Source of the DNA: Methanocalculus natronophilus
GTDB lineage: Archaea; Halobacteriota; Methanomicrobia; Methanomicrobiales; Methanocorpusculaceae
Length of the DNA stretch: 64,000 nt
Direction of reading: 5' to 3'
Assembly (NCBI RefSeq): GCF_038751955.1
Contig: NZ_JBCEXH010000001.1
Location: 142,300-206,299 of the forward strand
Below, in pieces: positions 16,605-26,214 of the stretch (its first letter is position 1; each line of letters opens with the position of its first letter). A program made the translations under genes and the position numbers. The notes beneath the pieces were generated by a model. That model ran no database searches. It saw only the letters and a program-made list of their open reading frames with translations, and was not told the origin of the DNA.

Positions 16605-16774
16605 CGCACACCCCGGATAGAGAGGGGATGTACTGCCGTACCAATTGAATGCATTGGTTCTACCAGGGGAGCATGCCTTGAGAGCGGAGAAAGAGCAGCA
16701 TCAGGCATACAGCAGAAAGGGTGTATCCAGCCGGATAAAACCCGCTGATCCTCAAAAAAAAGCAGGATATCAGG

Positions 16775-16966
16775 TCAGGCGTACGCAACGAGCCTGATAC
16801 CCATCTTCTTCTCGATCTCCTGGATCTGCATGAGATCGGCTTCAGATAGCGGTGCAACCGGGGTCGGCTTCTCATGAGCCAGAAGAACAACACCAAGCTC
16901 ATCCTCAAGGTGTGCAATCCGTGAGATGGCTGCTGGTTCCAGGTGGGCATATGCTGTACATACCAT
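16775..16966 (-). CDS. Small hypothetical protein, 63 aa
   Basis: The frame is open back to 17143, but the ATG at 16966 has GGTGAT close upstream and a strong TATA (TATATATT, about 16997-17006) 30-40 bp away, so I start there. The protein begins MVCTAYAHLEPAAI and has helical, amphipathic character; no family recognised. It is monocistronic and divergent from the kinase at 17267. Note that a T7-G-A8 tract (17122-17138) lies inside the discarded upstream extension. Confidence 0.65.
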   Translation of the reverse strand: MVCTAYAHLEPAAISRIAHLEDELGVVLLAHEKPTPVAPLSEADLMQIQEIEKKMGIRLVAYA

Positions 16967-17230
16967 ACTATCACCATCCCCTACTAGTGTCATGACAAAT
17001 ATATACTTAACTATAAATTTAATTTTACCTATAGAAAATTCCCTGATGTACATGAGCAGGCTCCAACTGATTTCCCAGGAAACGGGGACGCAACAGAGCA
17101 GATCCTGATTCATTTGTTTCACTTTTTTTGAAAAAAAAGCCACAATAACCCTTTAGAAAGCCAGACGAGATGAAAGCCGTGTATCTGCACCCCATCCACC
17201 CTCTTTTTTTTGGATCTGCTGATGGACAGG

Positions 17231-17238
17231 CTTATAAA
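17231..17238 (+). promoter_or_regulatory. TATA box of the 17267 histidine kinase
   Basis: CTTATAAA, centred about 32 bp before the ATG, implying a leader of only a few bases. Confidence 0.6.
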
Positions 17239-17266
17239 ACAAGAGGTGTAATCAGGCAGCTATCCA

Positions 17267-18958
17267 ATGGCAATCCAGTTTTCAATCCTGACCCCTCTCC
17301 TGTTCATGTTGTCTCTTTTATTTGTGAGCATCGGATTTCTACTCCGCAATACCTGGGACAGGGAGCTGAAGCTGCCTATCACCCTCTTCTTCGTATTTGC
17401 TGCCATCTGGTGTGCGGGAGACGCAGTATTCTACATATTTACTGACGCAGAATTCCAGCTTGCCGCAACAACCATATCCTTCATCGGGATTGCCTTAATT
17501 CCCGTTGCATTGTTTCTGATAGCCTTTGCATACGCCGGTATGGGCCCGTTCTTTACCCTGAGAAAAAAACTTGCACTCTTCATTATTCCAGGTATAACCA
17601 TCATGCTGGTTGCAACAAACAGTCTCCATTATCTCTTTTACTCCGGAGTAACCAGGCAGTATCTGTTTGGCACTGTCATCTGGGAAGTCTCATATGGACC
17701 ACTCTACCCAATCCACATCATCTATTCATTCTTCCTGGTTGCAACCTCAATTGGTATCCTCCTCTACACCTACACAAACAGCAGTGGTCTTATCCGGCGC
17801 CAGATATCCTGGCTTTTTCTTGGAATACTCGTTCCTCTCACAATCAATATACTCCATATCCTCCGGATCGATCCCCATCCGGGCCTGGACTGGACACCGT
17901 TTGCCCTTATCTTCACAGCAGGCATTCTTGTCAGCGGCCATGCCCGTATCAGGCTCTTCTCTATTGTCCCCCTTGCACGCGACAGGATCATCGAATCTAT
18001 GGAAGATGGGATTATCGTCCTTGATCGGGATTATCGGATCATTGACATGAACAAATCCGCCACACTGACAGTTGGCGAGACATTCAGGGACGTGGAAGGG
18101 ACTGATGGAACAGCCATCCTCAACCGGTGGGGATCCCCTGACCCAAAAAAGCAATCCGTGCTGGTTCACCGAAAAATCGACAACAGGACATTTGAGGTGC
18201 GTTCCCACCGGCTCAGGGATAAAATCGGTAATGAATACGGGGTAATCATCTTTATTCGGGATATAACAGAGGTATACCGGGCACGGAAAAGCCTTGAGGA
18301 GGCAAACAAAAAACTCAACCTCCTCTCCTCAATCACCCGGCACGATATCCTGAACCAGATTACTGCAATTCTTGGGTATGGATCGTTAATCCGGGAAGAA
18401 CTCCCCGATGATCCCGAGATACAGAACTACATGAGCAGACTCAATGCTGCGGTCAGGACGATACAGCGCCAGATCTCATTCACCGCAGACTATGAAAACC
18501 TCGGTATGGCTGATCCGGTCTGGCAGCATGCAGAGACGGTCATCCACCGTGCCATGCAGGAGACAGATACCGGATCCATTCCAATAGAGGTGAAGACAGG
18601 TAATCTTGAGATCTATTCCGATCCCCTCTTCTTCAAGGTCTTTGCAAACCTTTTTCAGAACACCATCCACCATGCAGAGGGAGCAGCAAAGATCACCATC
18701 TGGTTTGAAAAACGTGGAGACGACGGCGTGCTGGTTGTCGAAGATGACGGTATCGGCATCCCTGAGAATATGAAAGAGAGGATATTCACCCATATCCGTG
18801 GAAGCAAGATGGGGCTTGGCCTCTTTCTCATTCGCGAGATCCTCTCGATCACAGGCATGGGCATTCAGGAGACGGGCACCTATGGAGAAGGTGCCCGTTT
18901 TGAGATTTTTATTCCTGAAGATACATTCCGGAATGCACCAGAGAAGACTGGCTTTTAG
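17267..18958 (+). CDS. Sensor histidine kinase: 7TM N-terminus, PAS, HisKA-like, HATPase
   Basis: A 563-residue membrane sensor kinase. Residues 1-225 hold seven hydrophobic helices of the type found at the N-terminus of many methanogen kinases. A PAS domain follows (MEDGIIVLDRDYRIIDMN, about 245-345). The phospho-acceptor is H359 in SSITRHDILNQ. The HATPase domain has N box NTIHHAEG (~466), DDGIGIP (~500) and GLGLFLIREI. This is the archaeal HisKA_7TM/PAS architecture, whose output often goes to a stand-alone receiver protein; none is adjacent. Its final 30 residues resemble the remnant at 12075-12212. Confidence 0.93.
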   Translation: MAIQFSILTPLLFMLSLLFVSIGFLLRNTWDRELKLPITLFFVFAAIWCAGDAVFYIFTDAEFQLAATTISFIGIALIPVALFLIAFAYAGMGPFFTLRKKLALFIIPGITIMLVATNSLHYLFYSGVTRQYLFGTVIWEVSYGPLYPIHIIYSFFLVATSIGILLYTYTNSSGLIRRQISWLFLGILVPLTINILHILRIDPHPGLDWTPFALIFTAGILVSGHARIRLFSIVPLARDRIIESMEDGIIVLDRDYRIIDMNKSATLTVGETFRDVEGTDGTAILNRWGSPDPKKQSVLVHRKIDNRTFEVRSHRLRDKIGNEYGVIIFIRDITEVYRARKSLEEANKKLNLLSSITRHDILNQITAILGYGSLIREELPDDPEIQNYMSRLNAAVRTIQRQISFTADYENLGMADPVWQHAETVIHRAMQETDTGSIPIEVKTGNLEIYSDPLFFKVFANLFQNTIHHAEGAAKITIWFEKRGDDGVLVVEDDGIGIPENMKERIFTHIRGSKMGLGLFLIREILSITGMGIQETGTYGEGARFEIFIPEDTFRNAPEKTGF

Positions 18959-18962
18959 CAGT

Positions 18963-19784
18963 TCAGGAAGCAATCTCAGCTGATGCGTGTGGATCAAAGG
19001 GATTTGTCCGCACAGAGAGCGAGAAGAGGTACGGGTAGTGATTTTTCAGGTACTCCATGTAGTCGAGCCACCCGATAAGCAGGTGAAGAACCACCCGTTC
19101 ACAATCCCGGGAAAGATGCATAAGGTCAGGTTCAGAGAGATCCCTCAGATCCCGCCGTGCCGAGAGTTCATCTCCAAAATGGGAGAGCGCGGTAATCATC
19201 TCTGCAAACGGTTCGTCTTCGAAGAGCATCGGGTGCTGGAGGAGCTGGATCATCACTCCCCGCTTCCGTGAGAGAAACTGTTCCAAAGCCACCAGATCTA
19301 TCTTCCCGAGTTCACAGCGGCACTCCATCCCAAGAAGACTCTTTCGGGCTGCTCCAAACCGTCTCGCATCCCAGTCATCCCCGATGAGGAGATCATCTCT
19401 GCCTGACAGAACAGACGGAACAGCGTCTTTCAGCCGGTATATACAGGGAACACCAAGCTCAGAGAAGAAGACGCCGATCAGCATCCCGATTTTTTTCTTC
19501 CTGGCCTGCTGGTTGCTCCGTGAGACCGTCATGTCTATGATATAGGCAATGACGGTAAGAAACGTGCCGACACCGGCAAGGATCAACAGAAGGACAAGGG
19601 TGCGGCCGGCATCGGTCTTTGGAACAATATCGCCATACCCGACTGTTGCGATAGTCACGATGATGAAATATACCGCCTCAAAGAGCGAGAGACCCTCAAG
19701 TGCCGCAAGGCCAAGAGATCCGACGAGGAAGACCAGGAGAAGAATCCCAAGGTAGAGACGAAAACGCTGATCATCAGTTCCCAT
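18963..19784 (-). CDS. Two-TM potassium channel-like protein
   Basis: A 273-residue ion channel subunit. Two membrane helices (about 12-32 and 70-92) flank a pore loop with the K+ selectivity filter TVGYGD at residues 47-52. The C-terminal ~170 residues are cytoplasmic and do not look like an RCK/TrkA-N nucleotide-binding domain (no GxGxxG); they may be a ligand-binding or assembly region. An in-frame TTG lies at 19811, but the ATG at 19784 is the likely start. Tail to tail with the kinase at 17267, leaving only 4 bp. Confidence 0.85.
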   Translation of the reverse strand: MGTDDQRFRLYLGILLLVFLVGSLGLAALEGLSLFEAVYFIIVTIATVGYGDIVPKTDAGRTLVLLLILAGVGTFLTVIAYIIDMTVSRSNQQARKKKIGMLIGVFFSELGVPCIYRLKDAVPSVLSGRDDLLIGDDWDARRFGAARKSLLGMECRCELGKIDLVALEQFLSRKRGVMIQLLQHPMLFEDEPFAEMITALSHFGDELSARRDLRDLSEPDLMHLSRDCERVVLHLLIGWLDYMEYLKNHYPYLFSLSVRTNPFDPHASAEIAS

Positions 19785-19916
19785 AGAGACAGATGAGTGG
19801 TATGATACCAATCAGATAAGAAAGGATCCCTCCCAACCGGGATCGGTCACATCCATACCAGAGGAGTTATTATCATTCTGGATGAATATATACTGATGAA
19901 GCTGCCGATCCCTCCA

Positions 19917-21989
19917 ATGGGCGTCAGAACAAAAATATTACTTGCATTTCTTGCAATATCAGTAATTTCACTTCTCATCGCAGCCGGAATAGCATCTTCT
20001 GTGATTACCACACTCGGAACAACAGCGATAAAGGAGAGTGAAAGTCTCGGCAGGCAGGCAGTCGGGGACAGTACCTCGGCTCTGATCGAAGATGCAGAAG
20101 ACTATATCCTGAGGGCAGCACTTGACCAGGCAGAACAGATCTCGTTGTATTTTGAGGATACTGAGAAAGCCATCATGACAATGGCAGTATATGGAAGCGG
20201 GATCTTTGATCTCCCCCCAATCCATACTGCAACGCAGTCAGGCGAGATTATCACACCGGGCAGCAGCCCAACACCAGAAGAACGCCTCTGGCTCATGCAG
20301 ATGGAACGGATCATGATACCTGTTGCCACAACCCATCCTGACATAACCTGGTGCTATATCGGAACAGAGACTGGAATCGTCAGGATCTTCCCAAAAGCTG
20401 ATCTCCCGGAGTCATTTGATCCCAGAACCCGTGATTGGTACCGGAACGCACGTTTGAGCGAGCAGGTCGTCTGGTCACGCCCCTATATCGATGCGGGCGG
20501 TGAAGGCCTCACGGTCACGGGATCGTATTTGATCCAGGATATCGATTATACGTGGGTGCTTGGAGCTGATGTCACCATAGAGACCATTAACCAGATGATC
20601 ATCGAAACCACAATCAGCGGTGACGGATACGCGATGCTCATTGATGCAGACGGCCACGTCATCAGCAGGCCTGGTCTGGATGCAGGCGATCGGCTCTGGG
20701 ACGAGTCATTCACCACCGAGAATCTGCTGGAGTCAGCAAACCGTGAACTCAGGGCAGTTGTCCTGAAGATGGTGGATGGACAATCCGGGATCAGCAGAAT
20801 ATCGCTTGACCAGAATGAGGTATTTATCGCCTATGCCCCTGTCCGGAGCACCGGGTGGAGCATTGCTGTTGTGATGCCGGTTGAGACGGTCATCGCACCG
20901 GCTCTCCAGACAGGAGAGAGGCTTGAGGAGCAGACAGCAAAAACGGCTTCCAAGATCGACAGCCAGATCACCAGAACACGACATCTCTTCATCGTTACCA
21001 TGGTGGTTCTGATCGGATCTGCCATCATCGGCTCAGCCCTCTTCTCCCAGGCGATCACCCGGCCGCTCAAGCGGCTGAGTGAAGGAGCAGAAGCTATCGG
21101 GAGTGGAGACCTGGCATACCGGGTCGATTGCGGGACACGTGATGAGTTTGCCGACCTGGCATCAAATTTCAACCAGATGGCAGAGGATCTGCATACTATG
21201 ATGGAGGACCTCAAGAGAACGACTGCTGAGAGGGAACGCCTCTCACGGGAGCTTGAGATTGCCCGGAGCATCCAGGAGAGTTTCCTCCCTGACCGGGCAC
21301 CCATCATCAAGGGCTTTGATCTCGCTGCAAGAAGTGTCCCTGCCCTCTTTGTCGGGGGAGACTTCTACGACTTCATTCCAATTGATGAGGGTCGCTACGG
21401 TCTTGTGATCGCAGATGTCTCAGGAAAAGGAGTCTCTGCTGCCCTCTTCATGGCGCTCTCAAGAACCCTTGTCCGGGCAAGTACCGCAGATGAGCCTTCA
21501 CCCGCTGTTGCAATAGCCCAGGCAAACAGGCTCATCTACGAGGATTCACGGACAAGCATGTTTGTCACGCTCTTCTACGCCATCCTTGATGCACACAAGA
21601 GAACACTGACATACGTGAATGCCGGTCATAACCCCCCGATTTTCCTGCGTGGCGATGATCATTCGATCACCCTCCTGAAGGCTGAGGGAATAGCCCTTGG
21701 TGTCATGGAGGAGATCGAGCTTCAGACAATCGAGATTCCGCTCCATGAAGGAGATCTCCTCATTCTCTACACCGACGGCGTTACAGAGGCAGAAGACAAA
21801 AACCAGGAGCTCTACGGGGAGGAGCGGCTTGAGAAGGTGATGATGGAGATCCAGGGAAGAACCGCATCAGGGATTATTGATGCTGTTATGGAGGATATTG
21901 CAGCATTTGTCGGCGATGCACCCCAGTCAGATGATATCACGCTTCTGGTGATGAAAGCAGAAACAAAGACAGACCAGTTGGAGGAGTGA
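19917..21989 (+). CDS. Cache-HAMP-SpoIIE (PP2C-type) serine phosphatase
   Basis: A 690-residue membrane receptor with an RsbU/SpoIIE-type phosphatase output. Order: TM1 (RTKILLAFLAISVISLLIAAG), extracellular double Cache domain (~35-330; contains WYRNARLSEQVVWSRPYID), TM2 (~355-378), HAMP (~380-435), a coiled linker, then the phosphatase from about residue 460 with metal ligands in GGDFYDF, DVSGKGVSAALFM, NAGHNPP, LYTDGVTEA and QSDDITLLV. It should dephosphorylate a STAS-domain protein; a candidate STAS protein is at 49372. An ATG at 19896 is in frame, but the TATA-like AATATATAC (19883-19891) points to 19917 as a leaderless start. Confidence 0.92.
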   Translation: MGVRTKILLAFLAISVISLLIAAGIASSVITTLGTTAIKESESLGRQAVGDSTSALIEDAEDYILRAALDQAEQISLYFEDTEKAIMTMAVYGSGIFDLPPIHTATQSGEIITPGSSPTPEERLWLMQMERIMIPVATTHPDITWCYIGTETGIVRIFPKADLPESFDPRTRDWYRNARLSEQVVWSRPYIDAGGEGLTVTGSYLIQDIDYTWVLGADVTIETINQMIIETTISGDGYAMLIDADGHVISRPGLDAGDRLWDESFTTENLLESANRELRAVVLKMVDGQSGISRISLDQNEVFIAYAPVRSTGWSIAVVMPVETVIAPALQTGERLEEQTAKTASKIDSQITRTRHLFIVTMVVLIGSAIIGSALFSQAITRPLKRLSEGAEAIGSGDLAYRVDCGTRDEFADLASNFNQMAEDLHTMMEDLKRTTAERERLSRELEIARSIQESFLPDRAPIIKGFDLAARSVPALFVGGDFYDFIPIDEGRYGLVIADVSGKGVSAALFMALSRTLVRASTADEPSPAVAIAQANRLIYEDSRTSMFVTLFYAILDAHKRTLTYVNAGHNPPIFLRGDDHSITLLKAEGIALGVMEEIELQTIEIPLHEGDLLILYTDGVTEAEDKNQELYGEERLEKVMMEIQGRTASGIIDAVMEDIAAFVGDAPQSDDITLLVMKAETKTDQLEE

Positions 21990-21990
21990 G

Positions 21991-22155
21991 ATGCACGAAA
22001 CCTGGCTCTGCCCCTACTGTGAAAACACCTTCATTCCGCAGGTGCGATGCGCCACATGCGGTCCGGGGCCGGAGTTTGCAACCTGTCCCCGGTGTGAGGC
22101 AACACTTCGAAGGCCAGTAAGAATGGTCTTCTTCTCAGGAATGGATGAAGAATAA
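21991..22155 (+). CDS. Small zinc-ribbon protein, 54 aa
   Basis: ATG 21991 follows the phosphatase stop by one base, with its ribosome site (GGAGGAG) inside the end of that gene, so it is translationally coupled. The peptide has three Cys pairs (CPYC, CATC, CPRC), enough for one or two zinc knuckles, and ends FFSGMDEE. Short rubredoxin-like ribbons of this type act as protein- or nucleic-acid-binding modules. The coupling suggests a role with the phosphatase; this is inference. Confidence 0.75.
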   Translation: MHETWLCPYCENTFIPQVRCATCGPGPEFATCPRCEATLRRPVRMVFFSGMDEE

Positions 22156-22193
22156 AAGTTATTGGAAATGTATTGTTTCATACAGGAAAAATA

Positions 22194-22199
22194 TTTTTT
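22194..22199. terminator. T-rich tract between convergent genes
   Basis: T6 in an AT-rich stretch (ATATTTTTTATT) 40 bp after the zinc-ribbon gene and 20 bp before the stop of the opposing response regulator. Oligo-T is the archaeal intrinsic termination signal. Confidence 0.45.
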
Positions 22200-22219
22200 A
22201 TTGAGTAGTTGTGACTGCT

Positions 22220-22591
22220 TCAGCTGGTTTTTGAGAAGTAATCCTGCAGGGTTGCTTCGAGTTCCTTGAAAGATACCGGCTTCTGGAGAATGAGCACAAT
22301 ATCATCCTTATATGGAGCAATCTCCTCGTCCCGTATATATTTGGCAGTAAAAAGCATTACAGGCACTCCGTCAAGCCCGGCTTTCTTTAATTCATCGAGA
22401 ACCTGCCACCCGTCGATCGGGGTCATCATCAGGTCAAGAAGGATGAGATCCGGCATCTTCTCCTGAATAGCAGAGAGTGCATCCCAGCCATTGTTTATCG
22501 TGATTGCTTCATAGCCAATCTTCTTTAAGAGCAGACCCATCACGGTAAGATTGGGGATGTCATCATCAACCACCATCACAGTCTTCGTCAT
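22220..22591 (-). CDS. Stand-alone response regulator receiver
   Basis: A 123-residue CheY-like receiver with no output domain. Acidic pocket D9/D10/D11 in VVDDD, phospho-acceptor D53 in LILLDLMM, T in MLFTAKY, and the conserved lysine in LQKPVS. The start overlaps the stop of the 829-residue kinase upstream by 4 bp (ATGA), so the kinase and this receiver are almost certainly a cognate pair. Output must be by protein contact or further phosphorelay. Confidence 0.95.
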   Translation of the reverse strand: MTKTVMVVDDDIPNLTVMGLLLKKIGYEAITINNGWDALSAIQEKMPDLILLDLMMTPIDGWQVLDELKKAGLDGVPVMLFTAKYIRDEEIAPYKDDIVLILQKPVSFKELEATLQDYFSKTS

Positions 22592-25077
22592 AGTTGTATC
22601 ACCATGGGAAGTCTTACCGTAAAAATACTCCCATCTCCAACCCTGCTCTCAAGCGTTATCCCGCCACCATGAAGCCGCACATACCTATCAGCAATAGAGA
22701 GGCCGATGCCCAGCCGATCATACGTCCGGCTGAGTTGTTCTGAATCTGTGATATAGAAAGGTGCGAAAATTTTGCACTTTTCGATCTCATCAATGCCATA
22801 TCCATTATCTGCAACATGGATGAAATGGTTTTCACTATCAGATGTATAGCCAAGCGAGATTGTTCGTGGGGGATCACTAAACCGCACAGCATTGGATAAC
22901 AGGCTATGGAAGACCTGGTAGAGGAGAGCCGGATCACCATTGATTGTGAGCGTCTCCGGCAGATCATTGGAGACCATGGCCAGTTGACGGCACCCATGAT
23001 CCGCCAGAAGTTCCTCAATAAGGGAGTATATCGAGACCTCCTTGAGATTGGGAGAGAGTGATGCCGAATCAGCGATCGATAGATCGATCATCCGGTCGAT
23101 GATCCGGCGTTCCTGTTCAAGATTGTTCTGGCAGCTCCAAAGCAGCTGAACCACTTCACCGGAGAGTTGATAGCCATCCGGATCATGCAGAAGCAGGCTT
23201 AAGTAGCCCATGACAGGTTGGAGAGGGGTTCTGAGCTCATGAGAGGCTATCATGACAAAATCTGATTTCCATTCAATCTCACGTCGAAGCGTATCTTCAA
23301 GGATAGTCCGTTGTGTTGTATCAAGAAGGATGCCCAGGGTAACCTCTTCACCATTATGCAGGTATTTTTTGCAGACGACTTCGCCCATCCGTCCTGTCCC
23401 GTCTTTTGTTGCGTACCCTCTATCTCCTGGCTGTTTTTCCGAGAATAGAAGGCCTGATTCCGGAAAGAGGAAGCTTATAGGCTGGTTTTTGAAATCTTCC
23501 CAAGAATAGCCTGTCATCGAGCAGAGTGCCGGGTTAACAAACTGAAAGCTCCCATCCACGATAATAAAAACGCCAACAGGCAGGTTACTGACAAGCTGCT
23601 CGTAGTTATTCTCATGATCCCGGATCAGCTCAAGCATCCGGTGCTCTTCGGTGATATCAATGATCGAAACGATACGGTGGGTGGTGTCTGCTATATGAGC
23701 GGTGAGAAGCATGCAGTCAAGAACGTCCCCATCTGCAGCAATGATCTGCACTTCATATTCTTCATGCAGATCGGGATCCTGCCTGGAGAGCAGGCATGAC
23801 TGCATAACCTGCTGATCACGCTCCTGGAAGAGGGAGAGAATAGTTTCCCCGGTGATATCCTCCTTCTGGTACCCGGTCAGCATGCAGAACTCATCATTCA
23901 CGGAGTGAATCTGCCCGTCCTCATCAAGGATAAGTATACCCGCACCCGCATTCTCAAAGATAGCCCGATGTGCGGCCTCGGTCTTCTTCCAGAGCGATTC
24001 GGTATTCTTCCTCTGTGTGATATCCTCTATGATAACCGTTGCACAATCCCTGCCGTCATCTGCACCCAATGGATGGATTGTGGTATCATACCAGTGCAGT
24101 ACCCCATCTTCCTCATGCCTCACTTCGCGAGTAACCGGGATCTTCTTCAGAAAGATCTTCTCAACACATTCCGGGTCCCGAAGAAACGAGAGGAAAGGAT
24201 AGATATCTTCAATGTTCTTCCCGATTATGCCGGGCTGTCCCTCTTCCTGCTGATACCCCCTGGCTGCAGCACTATTATGAAGGATAACGGACAGGTGCCT
24301 GTCAACAACCAGTACAGGCTCAGGTATTGAATTAAGTGTTGCCTGGTAGGTAGCCTCAAAACGTGAGAGTTTCTGCTCAGCCATCTTCAGAGGCGTTATA
24401 TCCACAGCTGAGATGCCGATTGTTTCATCATCAAGGATGGATCCAGACACCCGGACAAAACGCTCTCTGCCGTCTTTCCCAACGAGAACAGCCTCCTGAT
24501 CCCCAACACCCAAAGACTGCTCAATCTGTTCAAGGAGTGTATCAGCCTTCTCCTGCTCCTGCCAGAGATTCCGCATGGGCCTGCCATGGAGATCATGGGG
24601 TATGTAATCAAGCAGGTGAACACAATACGAGTTGATATCCTGTATAGTCCCTGATCTCCGGTCAATGATCCAGTTGCAGGATTTTGCCTGTTCAAGAACC
24701 CCTGAATACCTCCTTGAACGGGAACGCACCTTTTCAGAGATACTGGATACGAGCAGGCCAAATAAAACAAAAAGAGTGAAATTTATTGTGGAAGTATAGA
24801 CCATCCAGACATCATGGCCTGCGAGCGAGTAGACGAGGCCAAAATATCCAAGGGCGACTGCAACAGCAATGATCGTCTCACGCCGTGGGAAGAAGAATGC
24901 GGCAATAATGATGGGGATAAAGAAGAGGAACGGGTAGACATCAGTGATACCATGCTGAATACCATGATAGGTTATAAGATATGCTGTTAGTGTAAGTGCA
25001 GAAAAAACCCATATACGAAAAATAAGAGACGGCGTGGAGTTCCCTCCGAAAAATGGGGATGCAGTGTCACCTACCAT
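22588..25077 (-). CDS. Hybrid-less sensor histidine kinase with four PAS domains
   Basis: An 829-residue kinase. The N-terminal ~120 residues carry four to five membrane helices (VFSALTLTAYLITYHG, PIIIAAFFFP). Four PAS domains follow (about 130-235, 240-365, 370-485, 490-605; for example NAGAGILILDEDGQIHSVND). HisKA: H613 in MIASHELRTPLQ. HATPase: N box SNAVRFS, VADNGYGI, and RLGIGLSIADRYV. The ATG at 25077 is about 28 bp from TTTTAATAAG (25101-25110, minus), fitting a leaderless start. The following gene encodes its receiver. Confidence 0.95.
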   Translation of the reverse strand: MVGDTASPFFGGNSTPSLIFRIWVFSALTLTAYLITYHGIQHGITDVYPFLFFIPIIIAAFFFPRRETIIAVAVALGYFGLVYSLAGHDVWMVYTSTINFTLFVLFGLLVSSISEKVRSRSRRYSGVLEQAKSCNWIIDRRSGTIQDINSYCVHLLDYIPHDLHGRPMRNLWQEQEKADTLLEQIEQSLGVGDQEAVLVGKDGRERFVRVSGSILDDETIGISAVDITPLKMAEQKLSRFEATYQATLNSIPEPVLVVDRHLSVILHNSAAARGYQQEEGQPGIIGKNIEDIYPFLSFLRDPECVEKIFLKKIPVTREVRHEEDGVLHWYDTTIHPLGADDGRDCATVIIEDITQRKNTESLWKKTEAAHRAIFENAGAGILILDEDGQIHSVNDEFCMLTGYQKEDITGETILSLFQERDQQVMQSCLLSRQDPDLHEEYEVQIIAADGDVLDCMLLTAHIADTTHRIVSIIDITEEHRMLELIRDHENNYEQLVSNLPVGVFIIVDGSFQFVNPALCSMTGYSWEDFKNQPISFLFPESGLLFSEKQPGDRGYATKDGTGRMGEVVCKKYLHNGEEVTLGILLDTTQRTILEDTLRREIEWKSDFVMIASHELRTPLQPVMGYLSLLLHDPDGYQLSGEVVQLLWSCQNNLEQERRIIDRMIDLSIADSASLSPNLKEVSIYSLIEELLADHGCRQLAMVSNDLPETLTINGDPALLYQVFHSLLSNAVRFSDPPRTISLGYTSDSENHFIHVADNGYGIDEIEKCKIFAPFYITDSEQLSRTYDRLGIGLSIADRYVRLHGGGITLESRVGDGSIFTVRLPMVIQL

Positions 25078-25148
25078 ATACTTATATATCCCCCTTCATG
25101 CTTATTAAAAGTGTTTTTTTGTTGCATACTGGTTTTTACAGACAAAAC

Positions 25149-26117
25149 TCAGAGGGCGAGGGTTCCGACAACACGGAGCCTGCCTCCTTCCAGGTAATGG
25201 ATGATCGCTCTATCACCGGGATAATAGATGAGTGGCTTATCCAGCCTGAGGGCAATATGCTGGCTGCCACGATCAGCTGCTTCCATAACCCCTGTCACCT
25301 TACCGCTTACAAACTGCATCCAGTGGCCGCAGTAGAGAACCATACCTTCCCTGATTGGTGTCTGCCAGTACTGCACAAGCCCAAGGTCAGCGTCAATCTC
25401 AGTTGTACTGGAGAGAGCCGGATCAGTTGAGAGGACAAAACCCCGGTCAAGCTGATCAGCCTCTATATTCTTCAGGGCAAAGCCGACCCGGTCATGGAGA
25501 ACCGCATACTCATAGTCATCATCATGTTTCTGGATGGACCGGAGTGTTGCCGTCAGTTCATCAGGGAGAACCGTCAGCTGATCGTGTTTCCGGAGACAGC
25601 CAGAGACAACCTGTCCAAGGACAACCGTTCCAATTCCCTTGACATTGAAATGATGATCGATTGCCATTGTGCCGTTTGGAGCCTCACCTTTCTGCGGCTT
25701 CTCAGATGGCACTCCTGATGCCAGTTCAAGAAAATGTTCCTTGATTCCGATCCAGTTCTCTTCACAGTACTGGTATCCTTCCAGTACCGTTCCCCGAAGG
25801 AGCGGTTCAACCTGGTCGCGGCCAAGATAGTTCCTGAGCACGATTATCCCCTTTTGAATCCCGGCAGCATCAAGCATCAGAATACACTCCCCAAGCCGGG
25901 GGGTTATCTCATCGATGACAAGAAGTGCAGCCTGTGCCAGTGAGACAGAGAAGAAGAGAGAAGATATCTTCTCAGGGTAGCGGGATGGTGCAACCAGGGT
26001 GACGGTATGCTGGTTTCGTTTCAGATCATATATCGTAATATCTGATACAGTCCCTTTCTTTCCGATCTCACGAAGAATATCAGGTGGAGCAAGTGCGGCA
26101 ACAGTAAGGTTTCCCAT
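25149..26117 (-). CDS. SelB-like translation-factor paralogue with degenerate G domain
   Basis: A 322-residue protein. Residues ~145-322 match domains 2 and 3 of EF-Tu/SelB-type factors (DHHFNVKGIGTVVLGQVVSG, LPDELTATLRSIQKHDDDYEYAVLHDRVGFALKNIE, RGFVLS). The N-terminal ~110 residues have the outline of a G domain but no P-loop GHVDHGKT and no NKxD; the matching place reads VLRNYLGRD. This fits the archaeal SelB-like (SelBL) family, in which some members have lost GTPase motifs. Role unknown: it need not imply selenocysteine use. It is divergent from arfC, monocistronic, with 97 bp between the starts. Confidence 0.75.
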   Translation of the reverse strand: MGNLTVAALAPPDILREIGKKGTVSDITIYDLKRNQHTVTLVAPSRYPEKISSLFFSVSLAQAALLVIDEITPRLGECILMLDAAGIQKGIIVLRNYLGRDQVEPLLRGTVLEGYQYCEENWIGIKEHFLELASGVPSEKPQKGEAPNGTMAIDHHFNVKGIGTVVLGQVVSGCLRKHDQLTVLPDELTATLRSIQKHDDDYEYAVLHDRVGFALKNIEADQLDRGFVLSTDPALSSTTEIDADLGLVQYWQTPIREGMVLYCGHWMQFVSGKVTGVMEAADRGSQHIALRLDKPLIYYPGDRAIIHYLEGGRLRVVGTLAL

Positions 26118-26180
26118 GCCTATATGAATCGCTTCAGAGAGTAAAAAAGGGATTGGCAGTCCGGAGGAGAAACCGTATCA

Positions 26181-26188
26181 TTATAAGA
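26181..26188 (+). promoter_or_regulatory. TATA box of arfC
   Basis: TTATAAGA in CATTATAAGAG, centred about 31 bp upstream of the arfC ATG; the predicted start lies within a few bases of the ATG. Confidence 0.6.
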
Positions 26189-26214
26189 GCCCTAACTCCA
26201 AACCTCACTTTTGC

